This document shows, piece by piece, positions 36,361-44,926 of a stretch of 64,000 bases of DNA. This DNA is from Novosphingobium jiangmenense (GTDB lineage Bacteria; Pseudomonadota; Alphaproteobacteria; Sphingomonadales; Sphingomonadaceae): contig NZ_JADQDC010000004.1 in the NCBI RefSeq assembly GCF_015694345.1, positions 248,001-312,000 on the forward strand, in the 5' to 3' direction. Made by a program: the position numbers and the translations under genes. The notes under the pieces are model-generated. The model was given only the letters and a program-made list of their open reading frames with translations, did no database searches and was not told the DNA's origin. Within the stretch, counting starts at the first letter, position 1; every line of letters starts with the position of its first letter.

Positions 36361-37308
36361 TCAGACCCCGAGTTTGTCGCGAACGTTGCGCATGTCCTGC
36401 CAACCCTCGAGACGGGCATTCAGATCCGCATCGTCGGCAGGAATGTCGATCTGCAGGGTGACGAGCTGGTCGCCGCGCGTACCGTCTTTGCGGGTGAAAC
36501 CCTTGCCCTTGAGGCGCAGCGTGCGCCCGCTAGAACTGCCGGGCGCAACGGTCAGCATCACTGCGCCGTCGACCGTCGGGACTTTTACCTTCGCACCACC
36601 GACCGCTTCGGAAAGGCTGATCGGCAAGTCGAGCCGGATGTTGTCGCCGTCCCGCTCGTAGAACGGGTGGCTGCCGATCTCGATGGTGACAATGGCGTCG
36701 CCGTTGCCGCCGGGGCCTGGTTCGCCCTTGCCGCCAAGCCGCATCTGCTGGCCGGATTCGATCCCGGCGGGCAGCTTGAGGTCGATGGTCTTGCCATCCG
36801 ACAGCGTGATGCGCTGGTTGGCGCGCGTTGCCGCGTCGACGAACGAGACCTGCAGGCGATAGTTCACGTTGGCGCCCTTGGGTGGAGGACCGCGACGCGC
36901 GCCGCCGCCCCCACCGAAGCCGCCGCCCATTCCGCCGCGCCCGCCGAACAGGCCTTCGAAGATGTCGCCGATGTCGGGGCCGCCGCCACCGAAGCCGCCC
37001 TCGAAGCCACCGTCGTGGCGGAACCCGCCCTGGTGACCGCCAAAGCCACCACCGCCCCCGAAACCACCGCCAAACGGTCCGGTCGGATTGCCATCGGCGT
37101 CGATTTCACCGCGGTCGAACTTGGCCCGCTTGTCCTTGTCGGACAGCAGGTCATAGGCGCGGGTCACTTCGGAAAAGCGCTCCGCCGCCTTGGGATTGTC
37201 CTTGTTGGTGTCCGGGTGCAGTTCCTTTGCGAGCTTGCGATAGGCAGACTTGATGTCCTTCTCGCTTGCGCTGCGCGGAACTCCCAGGATCGAATACGGA
37301 TCGGCCAT
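36361..37308 (-). CDS. DnaJ-domain (CbpA-like) co-chaperone
   Basis: 315 aa. The J domain (residues 1-68) contains the HPD tripeptide in [11 protein letters not shown] ~70-residue Gly/Phe linker follows, and then two DnaJ C-terminal substrate-binding domains; the zinc-finger CxxCxGxG repeats of classical DnaJ are absent, so this is a CbpA/DnaJ type B form. It stimulates DnaK ATPase. Start ATG 37308 has AGGGAGCC upstream. First gene of the unit with brkB and fabI. Confidence 0.93.
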   Translation of the reverse strand: MADPYSILGVPRSASEKDIKSAYRKLAKELHPDTNKDNPKAAERFSEVTRAYDLLSDKDKRAKFDRGEIDADGNPTGPFGGGFGGGGGFGGHQGGFRHDGGFEGGFGGGGPDIGDIFEGLFGGRGGMGGGFGGGGGARRGPPPKGANVNYRLQVSFVDAATRANQRITLSDGKTIDLKLPAGIESGQQMRLGGKGEPGPGGNGDAIVTIEIGSHPFYERDGDNIRLDLPISLSEAVGGAKVKVPTVDGAVMLTVAPGSSSGRTLRLKGKGFTRKDGTRGDQLVTLQIDIPADDADLNARLEGWQDMRNVRDKLGV

Positions 37309-37540
37309 GGCTCCCTAGCTAGGATTTGCGAGGCCTGCCCGCAAGGTTGCCTTTCCTACATTGCGCGGGAGGAGTAGGTCGGTTCCATGCAATTGATCCC
37401 GGTCATGGAAAACCTCTGCCCGAAGCGCAGAGTCCCCGCGAAGGCGGAGGCCGCTCTCGTGCAAAGACTTCGCCCGAACCGCCCCTGACGCCTTTTTTCA
37501 GGACAGTGTAAACCCCGTAAACCCCCTTCAGGAAATCCCG

Positions 37541-38152
37541 GTGCAACCTGAACAGAATTCCGACGCGATCCCCCACGACGATCCTTTCGCGATCTTCGAA
37601 TCGTGGTTTGCCGAAGCTAAGGCCAGCGAGCCCAATGATCCGAACGCGATGGCCCTCGCCACGTCCACGCCTCACGGTCACCCGTCGGTACGCATGGTGC
37701 TGCTGAAAGGCCACGGTCCCGACGGCTTCGTGTTCTACACCAACTTCCACAGCCGCAAGGGCGGAGAGCTGGCCTCGAATCCGAATGTCGCGCTGCTGTT
37801 CCACTGGAAATCGCTGCGCCGCCAGATCCGCATCGAAGGCACGATCGCCGAGGTGACGGCGGCAGAGGCCGACGCCTACTTCGCCAGCCGCCATCCCGAA
37901 TCACGTCTCGGCTCAGCCGCGTCGGACCAGTCGCGCCCGCTGCCGGATCGCCAGGTCTATCTCGACCGCGTTGCCGCACTGCGCGAGCAGTACCCCGATG
38001 GCAACGTGCCCCGCCCGGCGCACTGGTCGGGCTATCGCGTGACGCCCTCCGCTATCGAGTTCTGGCAGGATCGCGACTATCGCCTGCACGAACGCCGCCG
38101 CTTCGTCGGCGATGGCGCGGGCGGCTGGACCAGCACCCTGCTTTACCCTTAA
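37541..38152 (+). CDS. pdxH: Pyridoxamine 5'-phosphate oxidase
   Basis: 203 aa from GTG 37541 (AGGAAATCCCG upstream). FMN enzyme that makes pyridoxal 5'-phosphate (salvage and final step of vitamin B6 synthesis). Motifs: PSVRMVLLKGHGPDGFVFYTNFHSRKG, LLFHWKSLRRQIRIEG and the C-terminal RPAHWSGYRVTPSAIEFWQ. 231 bases separate it from the divergent dnaJ-like gene; the leader includes an imperfect CCCCGC-GAAG-GCGGAG hairpin at about 37433. Confidence 0.95.
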   Translation: MQPEQNSDAIPHDDPFAIFESWFAEAKASEPNDPNAMALATSTPHGHPSVRMVLLKGHGPDGFVFYTNFHSRKGGELASNPNVALLFHWKSLRRQIRIEGTIAEVTAAEADAYFASRHPESRLGSAASDQSRPLPDRQVYLDRVAALREQYPDGNVPRPAHWSGYRVTPSAIEFWQDRDYRLHERRRFVGDGAGGWTSTLLYP

Positions 38153-38163
38153 GGCTCTGAATC

Positions 38164-39141
38164 ATGGACATGACCCGCACCGACGCGCACAACGATCTCA
38201 ACCGCAAGGCGGCGCTTGCCAGCATCTCTGTGGCGGTGCTGCTCGTGGGCATGAAGGCGTGGGCGGTGATCTCCACGGGGTCCACGGCCATGCTCGGCTC
38301 GCTGGCAGACACTGCGCTCGATCTCGTCGCCAGCCTCGCCACGCTGATGGGCGTCTGGGTCGCCTCGCAGCCTGACGACCACAACCACCGCTTCGGGCAC
38401 GGCAAGGCCGAGGCGCTCGCTGCAATGTTTCAGGTCGTGCTGATCTCGATCTCGGCGATCGGCCTTGCCTTCCGCGCCGTCGGCCAGTTCCTCGGGTCTG
38501 CGCAAGTAGCCGAAGCGGAATCGGGCGTGATCGTCTCGACGATCGCGCTGGCCGCAACGGTCGCGCTGCTGGCCTACCAGCGTCACGTGATCCGCCAGAC
38601 CGGCAGCCTCGCGATCAGCACCGACAATGTGCATTACAAGTCGGACCTGTTCCTCAACCTCGCGGTGATCGCGGCGCTGGTGCTGGATACCTACGTCGGC
38701 ATCAAGGGCGCGGACGCGGTCTTCGCCTTCGGCATCGCGCTGTGGCTCGGCTGGGGCGCATGGGGTGCCTCGCAGGAAGCGATCGAGCAGCTGATGGACC
38801 ACGAATGGCCACTCGAAAAGCGCGAGCGGTTCCTTGAGGTTGTTGCCCAGCATCCGGAACTCAAGGGCCTGCACGACTTGCGAACCCGCACCAGCGGCAA
38901 CCGCGATTTCGTCCAGTTCCATGTCTGGGTCGACGGACGCATGACCGTGACCGAAGCCCACCGTGTTATGGACGAGATCGAGGACAAGCTGACGGCGGAA
39001 TTCCCCGGTGTCGAAATTCTCATCCACCCCGATCCGGAAGGGCTGGTCGACGAGGACATGATGGGCGCTGAAAACCTGCTCAATCCCGGACCTGACGGCA
39101 CCAGCCCGGCCATCCTGGCGCAAGGAGCACCCGGCGCGTGA
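38164..39141 (+). CDS. Cation diffusion facilitator (CDF) transporter, FieF type
   Basis: 325 aa with six TM helices and a C-terminal cytoplasmic domain (~200-300). Metal-site residues of the FieF/MamM type are present: SLADTALD (two Asp, second membrane helix) and HYKSD (His and Asp, fifth helix). The C-terminal domain carries LRTRTSGN and VHVWVDGRM-type His residues. CDF proteins export divalent metals (Zn, Fe, Cd or Mn) with proton antiport. Specificity cannot be told. The last residues overlap the PhzF gene by four bases (GTGA). Confidence 0.92.
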   Translation: MDMTRTDAHNDLNRKAALASISVAVLLVGMKAWAVISTGSTAMLGSLADTALDLVASLATLMGVWVASQPDDHNHRFGHGKAEALAAMFQVVLISISAIGLAFRAVGQFLGSAQVAEAESGVIVSTIALAATVALLAYQRHVIRQTGSLAISTDNVHYKSDLFLNLAVIAALVLDTYVGIKGADAVFAFGIALWLGWGAWGASQEAIEQLMDHEWPLEKRERFLEVVAQHPELKGLHDLRTRTSGNRDFVQFHVWVDGRMTVTEAHRVMDEIEDKLTAEFPGVEILIHPDPEGLVDEDMMGAENLLNPGPDGTSPAILAQGAPGA

Positions 39142-39953
39142 GCGATTCGAAGGTCCCCTACTTCCACGTCGATGCCTTCACCGCCCGCGCGCTCGGCGGC
39201 AACCAGGCGGCGGTGATGATGCTGGAAGCCTGGCCCGACGATGCAACGCTGCAGGCCATCGGCGCGGAAAACATGTTCGCCGAAACCGCATTTCTCGTGC
39301 CCGACCACAGCGGTGCGGCGGATTTCGAACTGCGCTGGTTCACGCCTGCTGTCGAAGTCGCGATGTGCGGCCATGCCACACTTGCTTCGGGTCATGTCGT
39401 GCTGGCGCAGGACCCAATGCGGGGGCGGGTGACCTTCTCGACCCGCAAGGCAGGCGTTCTGGAAGTGTCGCGGGATGGCGAGCGCTACGTGCTCTCGCTC
39501 CCCGCCGTGCCCACTGCGCCCGGCGCGTTTGACGAGGCGGTGCCGTTGCTGGGGCCGGGGCAACCGGACGAGGTTTGGCAGGGTGATGGCTACAACATCT
39601 TCCATTATGCCACCGCCGACGAGGTGCTCGCGCTGGCCCCGGATTTCAAGGCGCTGCTCCGGTTCGGGGACGTGCAGTTCATCGCAACGGCGCCCGGTAC
39701 AGCTCATGCTTCGGGCGCCGACATCGTCAGCCGCGTGTTTGTGCCCGGTGGCGGGATCGACGAGGATGCTGCGACAGGATCGGCCCATGCTGCCCTGACG
39801 CCCTATTGGGCGGCCAAGCTTGGGCGTACGGAATTCACTGCGCATCAGGCGTCGGCGCGCGGGGCGGATTTCGTCTGTCGTCTCGAACGGGACCGTGTGC
39901 TGCTCGGCGGCGATTGCGTGACAGTGGTCGAGGGCCTGTTCCGCCTGCCTTGA
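39138..39953 (+). CDS. PhzF family isomerase
   Basis: 271 aa from GTG 39138, which overlaps the transporter stop (GTGA). The two-domain PhzF fold is seen: N-terminal FTARALGGNQAAVM, catalytic Glu in NMFAETAFLV, RWFTPAVEVAMCGHATLASGH, and C-terminal GGGIDEDAATGSAHAAL. In the phenazine pathway PhzF isomerises DHHA; most homologues act on other unknown substrates. No phenazine genes are nearby, so the name reflects fold only. Confidence 0.92.
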   Translation: MSDSKVPYFHVDAFTARALGGNQAAVMMLEAWPDDATLQAIGAENMFAETAFLVPDHSGAADFELRWFTPAVEVAMCGHATLASGHVVLAQDPMRGRVTFSTRKAGVLEVSRDGERYVLSLPAVPTAPGAFDEAVPLLGPGQPDEVWQGDGYNIFHYATADEVLALAPDFKALLRFGDVQFIATAPGTAHASGADIVSRVFVPGGGIDEDAATGSAHAALTPYWAAKLGRTEFTAHQASARGADFVCRLERDRVLLGGDCVTVVEGLFRLP

Positions 39954-39962
39954 AGTTCGCTC

Positions 39963-41087
39963 TCAGCGATACAGCGAGACGATATCCGCAAGTCCGTCGA
40001 CGACCGGTGCCAGCTTGTCGTCCTGCGTCTTGCCGAGGCGGACCACGGTGAGGCCGCGGCTCGGACTGACCATCACGTACTGGCCGAGATGGCCGATGCA
40101 CGAGAACAGGTCCCTCGGGCCACGCTCCGGAAAGAGCGAGGATTCGCCGTTCGTCGGTGTCCGGTTGAGCCAGATCTGCGCGCCATACTGCGCCTCGCGC
40201 GGCGAGGGCGTGAGCATGAACTCGATCCACTGGCGCGGGATGATCTGCGCGCCCTTGACCGAGCCCTTGTTACGCAGGAACTCGCCGAACCTGGCCCAGT
40301 CGCGCGCGGTGCCGTGGATCAGCGAACCACCGATCAGCGTGCCCGATGCGTCGAATTCGGGCAGCATCGACTTCATGCCCGCCGGTTCGAACAGCCGCGT
40401 GCGCAGATAGTCTGCCACGGCGCGGCGGCGGCTCTCGGGATCAGGCGCAGGCGAAAGCACGCGGGCGGCGAGGTCCGCCAGAATCACGCTGGTCGCCGAA
40501 GAGTACTCGAACTTGCGCCCCGGCTCTGCCTCCAGCGGCTGGTCCTCGGCATAGCGCGCCATGTCGTCGCGACCGTCGAGGAAGAGCATGCGCACTTCAT
40601 CGGATTCGTAGACCGGATTTATCGCCTCGGAATGGCGCAGACCCGACCGCATCTGCAGCAACTGGCGCAGGGTGATCTCGCCGCGCGGATCGCCCGGGCG
40701 CTGCCAGGCCGGAACCGGTGCGCTCTCGTCAAGCCGCAGGCGACCATCGGAAACGAGCATGCCGATCATCACCCCGGTGACCGACTTGGCCATCGACCAG
40801 CTCACGAACCGTGTGTTCTCGTGATAGCCCTCGGCGTAGCGCTCGGCGACAATGCGGCCGTTCTTCATCACGATCACCGCGCGCGTCTCGCCCATTTCGG
40901 GAGCGAACAGGGCATCGACGGCGCGGGCGAGCTTGTCCCGGTTGGTGCCGGGGTCTTTGACCACCGCCTTGAGCGCGGCTTCGGAGACCGGCGGCGGGCC
41001 GTCAGGCGCGTTCTTCCCCTGCGAACAGGCTGCCACGGCTGGCAGCAGCGCGAGGGTCACGATAAGGGAGAGCGAGCGGCGGGCCAT
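39963..41087 (-). CDS. Serine hydrolase, class C beta-lactamase/esterase fold, lipoprotein
   Basis: 374 aa with a lipobox (VAACSQG). Active-site signatures: SxxK in WSMAKSVTG, YSS in FEYSSATS (YxN variant) and HLG in CIGHLGQY. The family includes esterases, D-aminopeptidases and beta-lactamases; no substrate is implied. It diverges from a small membrane protein gene across 32 bases, and converges with the PhzF-like gene. Confidence 0.9.
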   Translation of the reverse strand: MARRSLSLIVTLALLPAVAACSQGKNAPDGPPPVSEAALKAVVKDPGTNRDKLARAVDALFAPEMGETRAVIVMKNGRIVAERYAEGYHENTRFVSWSMAKSVTGVMIGMLVSDGRLRLDESAPVPAWQRPGDPRGEITLRQLLQMRSGLRHSEAINPVYESDEVRMLFLDGRDDMARYAEDQPLEAEPGRKFEYSSATSVILADLAARVLSPAPDPESRRRAVADYLRTRLFEPAGMKSMLPEFDASGTLIGGSLIHGTARDWARFGEFLRNKGSVKGAQIIPRQWIEFMLTPSPREAQYGAQIWLNRTPTNGESSLFPERGPRDLFSCIGHLGQYVMVSPSRGLTVVRLGKTQDDKLAPVVDGLADIVSLYR

Positions 41088-41119
41088 CGGGCCAGTCCTT
41101 TCGACCAGAATCGGCAGTC

Positions 41120-41488
41120 ATGGCAACCGGCAACCACAGTTCCCCCACAGCTCCGTCGCTGACCATCGCGCCCAGGCGCAGCTGGCGCCTGCGCGCGGCA
41201 CTGATCCTGCTGGTGATCGTGCTGGCGCTGCTGGCGACATTCTGGTCGGCGATTCGCGGCTATGCGACGACGGGTGCAAGCTATGGCGCGCGCGTCGCCT
41301 GCTCGTGCCGCTTTGTCGGCGGGCGCGAACTGTCGGATTGCCGCAAGGACTTCGAGCCCGGCATGGAACTGGTGACGCTGAGCGAGAACGCCGAGGCAAG
41401 GAGCGTGACCGCGCGCTTCGCCCTCGTGTTCAGCCAGACCGCAACTTATCGCGAAGGTCCAGGCTGCGTGCTCGAGCCGTGGAAGTAG
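41120..41488 (+). CDS. Small membrane protein of unknown function
   Basis: 122 aa with one N-terminal TM (LRAALILLVIVLALLATFWSAI, ~24-46) and an exported C-terminal domain. Cysteines lie in RVACSCRFVGG, LSDCRKDF and GPGCVLEPWK, plausible disulfides. Start ATG 41120 is 32 bases from the divergent serine hydrolase start, a close arrangement that suggests shared regulation. I know this pattern from sphingomonads but no function. Confidence 0.75.
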   Translation: MATGNHSSPTAPSLTIAPRRSWRLRAALILLVIVLALLATFWSAIRGYATTGASYGARVACSCRFVGGRELSDCRKDFEPGMELVTLSENAEARSVTARFALVFSQTATYREGPGCVLEPWK

Positions 41489-41492
41489 CCGC

Positions 41493-42632
41493 TCAGGCTT
41501 CCCAGCGCTCGGTCGAATCGATCCAGCCACCGCCGACGACGCGTTCGCCGGCATAGAGCACGGCGGCCTGACCGGGGGCGACGCCGAACTCCGGCTGGAG
41601 AAAGCGGATCTCAGCCGTCGCACCTTCTCCGAGCGGCCCTTCCAGTTCGACCGGGACGGGCTTGGCCAACGAGCGGACCTTGGCCGTCAGGGGGCCCGCC
41701 GGGAGCGGACCGATGCGGTTCGTCTCGATGATCTTGGCGCGGCTGACGGCGAGCATCTGGCGTGGCCCGACCAGCACCCGGCGCTGCGGCGCATCGAGGC
41801 CGATGACGTAAAGCGGTTCGGGCTGCCCGCCGATCTCCAACCCGCGCCGCTGGCCGACCGTGTAATGGATGATGCCGCGATGCTGCCCGAGCACCTCGCC
41901 GCTGGCCGCGTGCACGATCTCGCCGGGCGCGTCTCCCTCGGGACGCACCGCGCGGACGATCTTGGCGTAGTCGCCATCCGGCACGAAGCAGATGTCCTGG
42001 CTGTCGGGCTTGGCGGCGACGACGAGACCCAGTTCTTCGGCGATCCGACGCGTCTCGGTCTTGGGCAGCCCTCCCAGCGGGAACCGCAGGTAATCGAGCT
42101 GGGATTCGGTGGTGCCGTAAAGGAAGTACGACTGGTCGCGGGCGGGATCGACGGCTCGATGCAGTTCGGCGCCAGCAGCGCCCATGACCCGGCGCACGTA
42201 ATGCCCCGTGGCCAGGCAATCCGCGCCGAGTTCGCGCGCCATCGCCAGCAAGTCTGTGAACTTTGGCCCCATGTTGCAGCGAACGCAGGGGATCGGGGTG
42301 CGACCGTTGAGATAGTCGTCGGCAAAGCGCTCGACCACTTCCTCGCGGAAGCTGGATTCGTGGTCGAACACATAATGCGCGATGCCCAGACGGTCGGCGA
42401 CCGCGCGCGCATCGCGGATGTCGTCGCCGGCGCAGCATGCGCCCTTGCGGCCGGTTGCCGCGCCGTAGTCATAGAGCTGCAGCGTCACGCCGATCACTTC
42501 GGCGCCACTGGCAGCGGCGATGCCCGCAACCACGGAGCTGTCCACGCCGCCCGACATGGCAACCACGATGCGCCGCGCCTTGAGTGGTGCGGACAAGTCG
42601 AAAAGGTCGGGAAGGGCAGCGGTATCGAGCAT
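41493..42632 (-). CDS. mnmA: tRNA-specific 2-thiouridylase MnmA
   Basis: 379 aa from ATG 42632 ([12 protein letters not shown]). Adds sulfur to the wobble uridine of tRNA Lys, Glu and Gln. The PP-loop SGGVDSS, active-site cysteines in TPIPCVRCN and [10 protein letters not shown] (Cys at the second site), and the later QRRGLEIGG and RDQSYFLYG motifs are intact. A longer start at 42707 adds 25 residues and is not favoured. It converges with the 122-aa membrane protein gene (4 bases between stops). Confidence 0.95.
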   Translation of the reverse strand: MLDTAALPDLFDLSAPLKARRIVVAMSGGVDSSVVAGIAAASGAEVIGVTLQLYDYGAATGRKGACCAGDDIRDARAVADRLGIAHYVFDHESSFREEVVERFADDYLNGRTPIPCVRCNMGPKFTDLLAMARELGADCLATGHYVRRVMGAAGAELHRAVDPARDQSYFLYGTTESQLDYLRFPLGGLPKTETRRIAEELGLVVAAKPDSQDICFVPDGDYAKIVRAVRPEGDAPGEIVHAASGEVLGQHRGIIHYTVGQRRGLEIGGQPEPLYVIGLDAPQRRVLVGPRQMLAVSRAKIIETNRIGPLPAGPLTAKVRSLAKPVPVELEGPLGEGATAEIRFLQPEFGVAPGQAAVLYAGERVVGGGWIDSTERWEA

Positions 42633-42711
42633 TGCGCGCCCATAGGCTTTTTCCTGCTGAAGCGCAAAGCGTGCCAGGGTGGGGCCGACGCAAGCCAGAA
42701 TGAACAACCGC

Positions 42712-42737
42712 TAAACAGGGCCTTTACCAGACCTTAG
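42712..42737. promoter_or_regulatory. Tandem CtrA-box-like sites upstream of the sciP pair
   Basis: TAAA-CAGGGCC-TTTA and TTTA-CCAGACC-TTAG share the middle TTTA, giving two TTAA-N7-TTAA-type half-site pairs in register, each with two mismatches. They lie 27-52 bases before ATG 42764. In Caulobacter sciP is a CtrA target, which makes these worth testing. Confidence 0.3.
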
Positions 42738-42763
42738 CCATCTTGGGTCTAAGTCTTCTGGCA

Positions 42764-43105
42764 ATGGACATGAGCTTCAACAATCCGGCTGCTTTCACCA
42801 GCGGCGATGCGGCTTTCGAGGGCGGGGCTGCGCTAAGGCCGCTGTCGTGGCACATGTTGTGCGCACGGATCACCGCATCACAGGATCTGCGCCGGACCTT
42901 GCAGTTCCTGGGCGAGGACGAACAGGGTGCAATCGGCAGCTTCCACCAGGGTGCAGCCAGCTTCCTTGCGTCCGCAAATTCGGGCGTTCCGGCGCATGAA
43001 CGGGTCGTTAACCCAAACTCTTCAGCGAATGGCAAAGCAACCTTGGGCACAGCCTTCGCCACACAGAACGTGACGCGGCAAGGCCGCGCCGAAGCACGAG
43101 ACTGA
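42764..43105 (+). CDS. Uncharacterised protein encoded directly upstream of sciP
   Basis: 113 aa from ATG 42764 (MDMSFNNPAAFT). The N-terminal half has a conserved-looking helical block (LRPLSWHMLCARITASQDLRRTLQFLGED) followed by a low-complexity C-terminus rich in Asn, Ser, Ala and Gln. One base separates its stop from the sciP ATG, so the two are co-translated. I do not recognise a family. The tight pairing and the presence of CtrA-like boxes upstream make a role in the same regulatory circuit possible. Confidence 0.7.
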   Translation: MDMSFNNPAAFTSGDAAFEGGAALRPLSWHMLCARITASQDLRRTLQFLGEDEQGAIGSFHQGAASFLASANSGVPAHERVVNPNSSANGKATLGTAFATQNVTRQGRAEARD

Positions 43106-43106
43106 C

Positions 43107-43406
43107 ATGATCGAGAACCAGAAAATCCGTCCGGCCCAGGTCATCGGTCCGCTTGGTGAGCCGCTCACCATCGACAGTCTGCCCCCGGCGAACACGACCC
43201 GTTGGGTCGTCCGTCGCAAGGCCGAGGTTGTCGCTGCCGTTAACGGCGGACTTCTGACCATCGACGAGGTCTGCGAGCGCTATGGCCTCACGCTCGAGGA
43301 GTTCGCCTCGTGGCAGCGCGCGGTCGACCGTTCGGGAATGCAGGGCCTGAGGGTTACCCGCATCCAGCATTACCGCGATCTGTATGAGCGCCAGCTCAAG
43401 TATTGA
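43107..43406 (+). CDS. sciP: SciP, CtrA inhibitory protein (DUF1153)
   Basis: 99 aa with the DUF1153 HTH: RWVVRRKAEVVAAVNGGLLTIDEVCERYGLTLEEFASWQRAVDRSGMQGLRVTRIQHYR. In Caulobacter SciP binds DNA and CtrA and blocks CtrA-driven transcription late in the cell cycle. The same role here is inferred from near-identity of the core in alphaproteobacteria. A strong terminator follows at 43431. Confidence 0.95.
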   Translation: MIENQKIRPAQVIGPLGEPLTIDSLPPANTTRWVVRRKAEVVAAVNGGLLTIDEVCERYGLTLEEFASWQRAVDRSGMQGLRVTRIQHYRDLYERQLKY

Positions 43407-43747
43407 TCTCCCAACCAGCTCCATCCGCGGCGGCCGCTTCCTTCGGGAGGCGGCCGTTGTTCTTTGGGTCATCTTTTCAGGGCGCGCGACCTGAACCAAT
43501 GCGCGCCTTTCGATACCGGACCGGTTACAAAAAGTTACAGGTGCAAGAAAGACACGGAGTCCAATTCGGCTTAAGTCCTTCGTCGAGACGGAATTGCGCC
43601 TTGTCGGAAGGGTGTCTATTGGACGCGAGGTAGCTGCCAGAAGGCGGCGCCGCGTGCTTGCGGCAAGTGCGTTATGAAGATAACACACCTACTCGAGTTA
43701 CAAGGGGCCCGCCCTCGCCCCGCCATGGGACGAAGGCAGTGACAGAC
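43407..43747. other. Intergenic region between sciP and the RND efflux operon (341 bases)
   Basis: The first part is the sciP terminator. Beyond it I see a short palindrome ACCGG-A-CCGGT near 43527, a direct repeat GTTACA-N4-GTTACA at about 43533-43552 and another palindrome CTTGC-G-GCAAG near 43657. They are candidate operator sites for the efflux operon, whose regulator is not in the window. No convincing ORF or RNA gene is visible. Confidence 0.5.
43431..43465 (+). terminator. Terminator after sciP
   Basis: CGGCCGC-TTCC-TTCG-GGAG-GCGGCCG forms a stem of about 11 bp with a TTCG loop, followed by TTGTTCTTT. It separates sciP from the efflux operon. Confidence 0.87.
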
Positions 43748-44917
43748 ATGAATTACGAAACCACCATCAATATGACCGGCGCGCTTCCGCAGTCCGACGG
43801 AGAGCCACAAGACCCCGCTTCCACGCGGCGGCTGTGGGTCATTGGCGGCCTCATCGCTGCCGCGCTGATCGGCGTGTGGTTCTTCATGCATTCCGGCGAC
43901 AGTGCCGCTCCCGACGAAGGCAAGAACGCGCAGGCGCAGGTGGTCACGGTCGTCGTGCCCGGCACCACAACGATACCTCGCAGCATTACCGCCAGCGGTA
44001 CCATCGCTGCGCGTCGGGAAATGCCGGTGGGCGTGGCGGGCGAAGGCGGCCAGATTGTCCAGGTGCTGGTGGATGCCGGTGACTGGGTCAAGGCCGGGCA
44101 GGTTCTCGCCGTGATCGACCGCTCGGTGCAAAGCCAGCAGATCGCCAGCCAGGCCGCCAATGTCGAAGTCGCCGCAGCCGATGCCCGGCTGGCTCAGGCC
44201 AATCTCGATCGTGCGCTCAAGCTGGTCGAGCGCGGCTTCATCTCGAAGGCTGACGTCGACCGTTTGACCGCAACGCGCGATGCTGCCGTGGCTCGGGTGC
44301 GGGTTGCCCGCGCGAGCCTTGGCGAACTCGGCGCGCGCGCTGCCCGTCTCAACATCGTCGCGCCTGCTTCGGGCCTGGTGCTGACGCGCGCGGCGGAACC
44401 CGGGCAGGTCGTCAGCCCCGGTGCCGGCGTGCTGTTCTCCATGGCCCGCGACGGCCAGATGGAAATGCAGGCGCGCCTGTCCGAAGCCGATCTCGCGCGC
44501 CTTTCGGTCGGAGCGAGCGCCGAAGTGACGCCGGTCGGCACGACGCGGGCCTTTTCAGGACAGGTCTGGCAGCTTTCGCCGACGATCGACCAGACCAGCC
44601 GCGAAGGCATCGCCCGTATCGCGCTGAGCTATGACAATGCCCTGCGTCCCGGCGGCTTTGCCACGGCGACCCTGACCTCTGGCATGATCACCGCGCCCCT
44701 GCTGCCGGAATCGGCGATCCTTTCGGACGACAAGGGCTCGTATGTCTTCGTCATCGACGGTGACAACAAGGCCGTGCGCCGTCCGGTCAAGACCGGTGAG
44801 GTCAGTGCGCGGGGCATTGCCGTTGTCGAAGGGCTGTCCGGCCGGGAACGCGTGGTTCTGAGAGCGGGCGGCTTCCTCAACCCCGGGGACAAGGTCCGAC
44901 CGGTCGTTCAGAAGTAA
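43748..44917 (+). CDS. RND efflux periplasmic adaptor (MFP)
   Basis: 389 aa from ATG 43748. Cytoplasmic head, one TM (VIGGLIAAALIGVWFFM), then the lipoyl domain (~100-150, GGQIVQVLVDAGDWVKAGQVLAVIDR), a coiled hairpin (~160-230) and beta-barrel parts. It links the RND pump to an outer-membrane channel. No TolC-like gene follows. The RND permease starts 9 bases downstream. Confidence 0.93.
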   Translation: MNYETTINMTGALPQSDGEPQDPASTRRLWVIGGLIAAALIGVWFFMHSGDSAAPDEGKNAQAQVVTVVVPGTTTIPRSITASGTIAARREMPVGVAGEGGQIVQVLVDAGDWVKAGQVLAVIDRSVQSQQIASQAANVEVAAADARLAQANLDRALKLVERGFISKADVDRLTATRDAAVARVRVARASLGELGARAARLNIVAPASGLVLTRAAEPGQVVSPGAGVLFSMARDGQMEMQARLSEADLARLSVGASAEVTPVGTTRAFSGQVWQLSPTIDQTSREGIARIALSYDNALRPGGFATATLTSGMITAPLLPESAILSDDKGSYVFVIDGDNKAVRRPVKTGEVSARGIAVVEGLSGRERVVLRAGGFLNPGDKVRPVVQK

Positions 44918-44926
44918 GGGCTGGCG

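Noticed and set aside
34514-36403. Apparent fusion of FabI with a 360-residue N-terminal extension
   Set aside because: The extension is the brkB gene read in another frame; fabI has its own ATG with an ATGA overlap.
37433-37450. Imperfect CCCCGC-GAAG-GCGGAG hairpin before pdxH
   Set aside because: The stem has mismatches and no T tract; it may be a decayed REP copy but cannot be supported.
39138-39953. Phenazine biosynthesis gene
   Set aside because: PhzF-fold proteins are widespread and no other phz gene is present; named by fold only.
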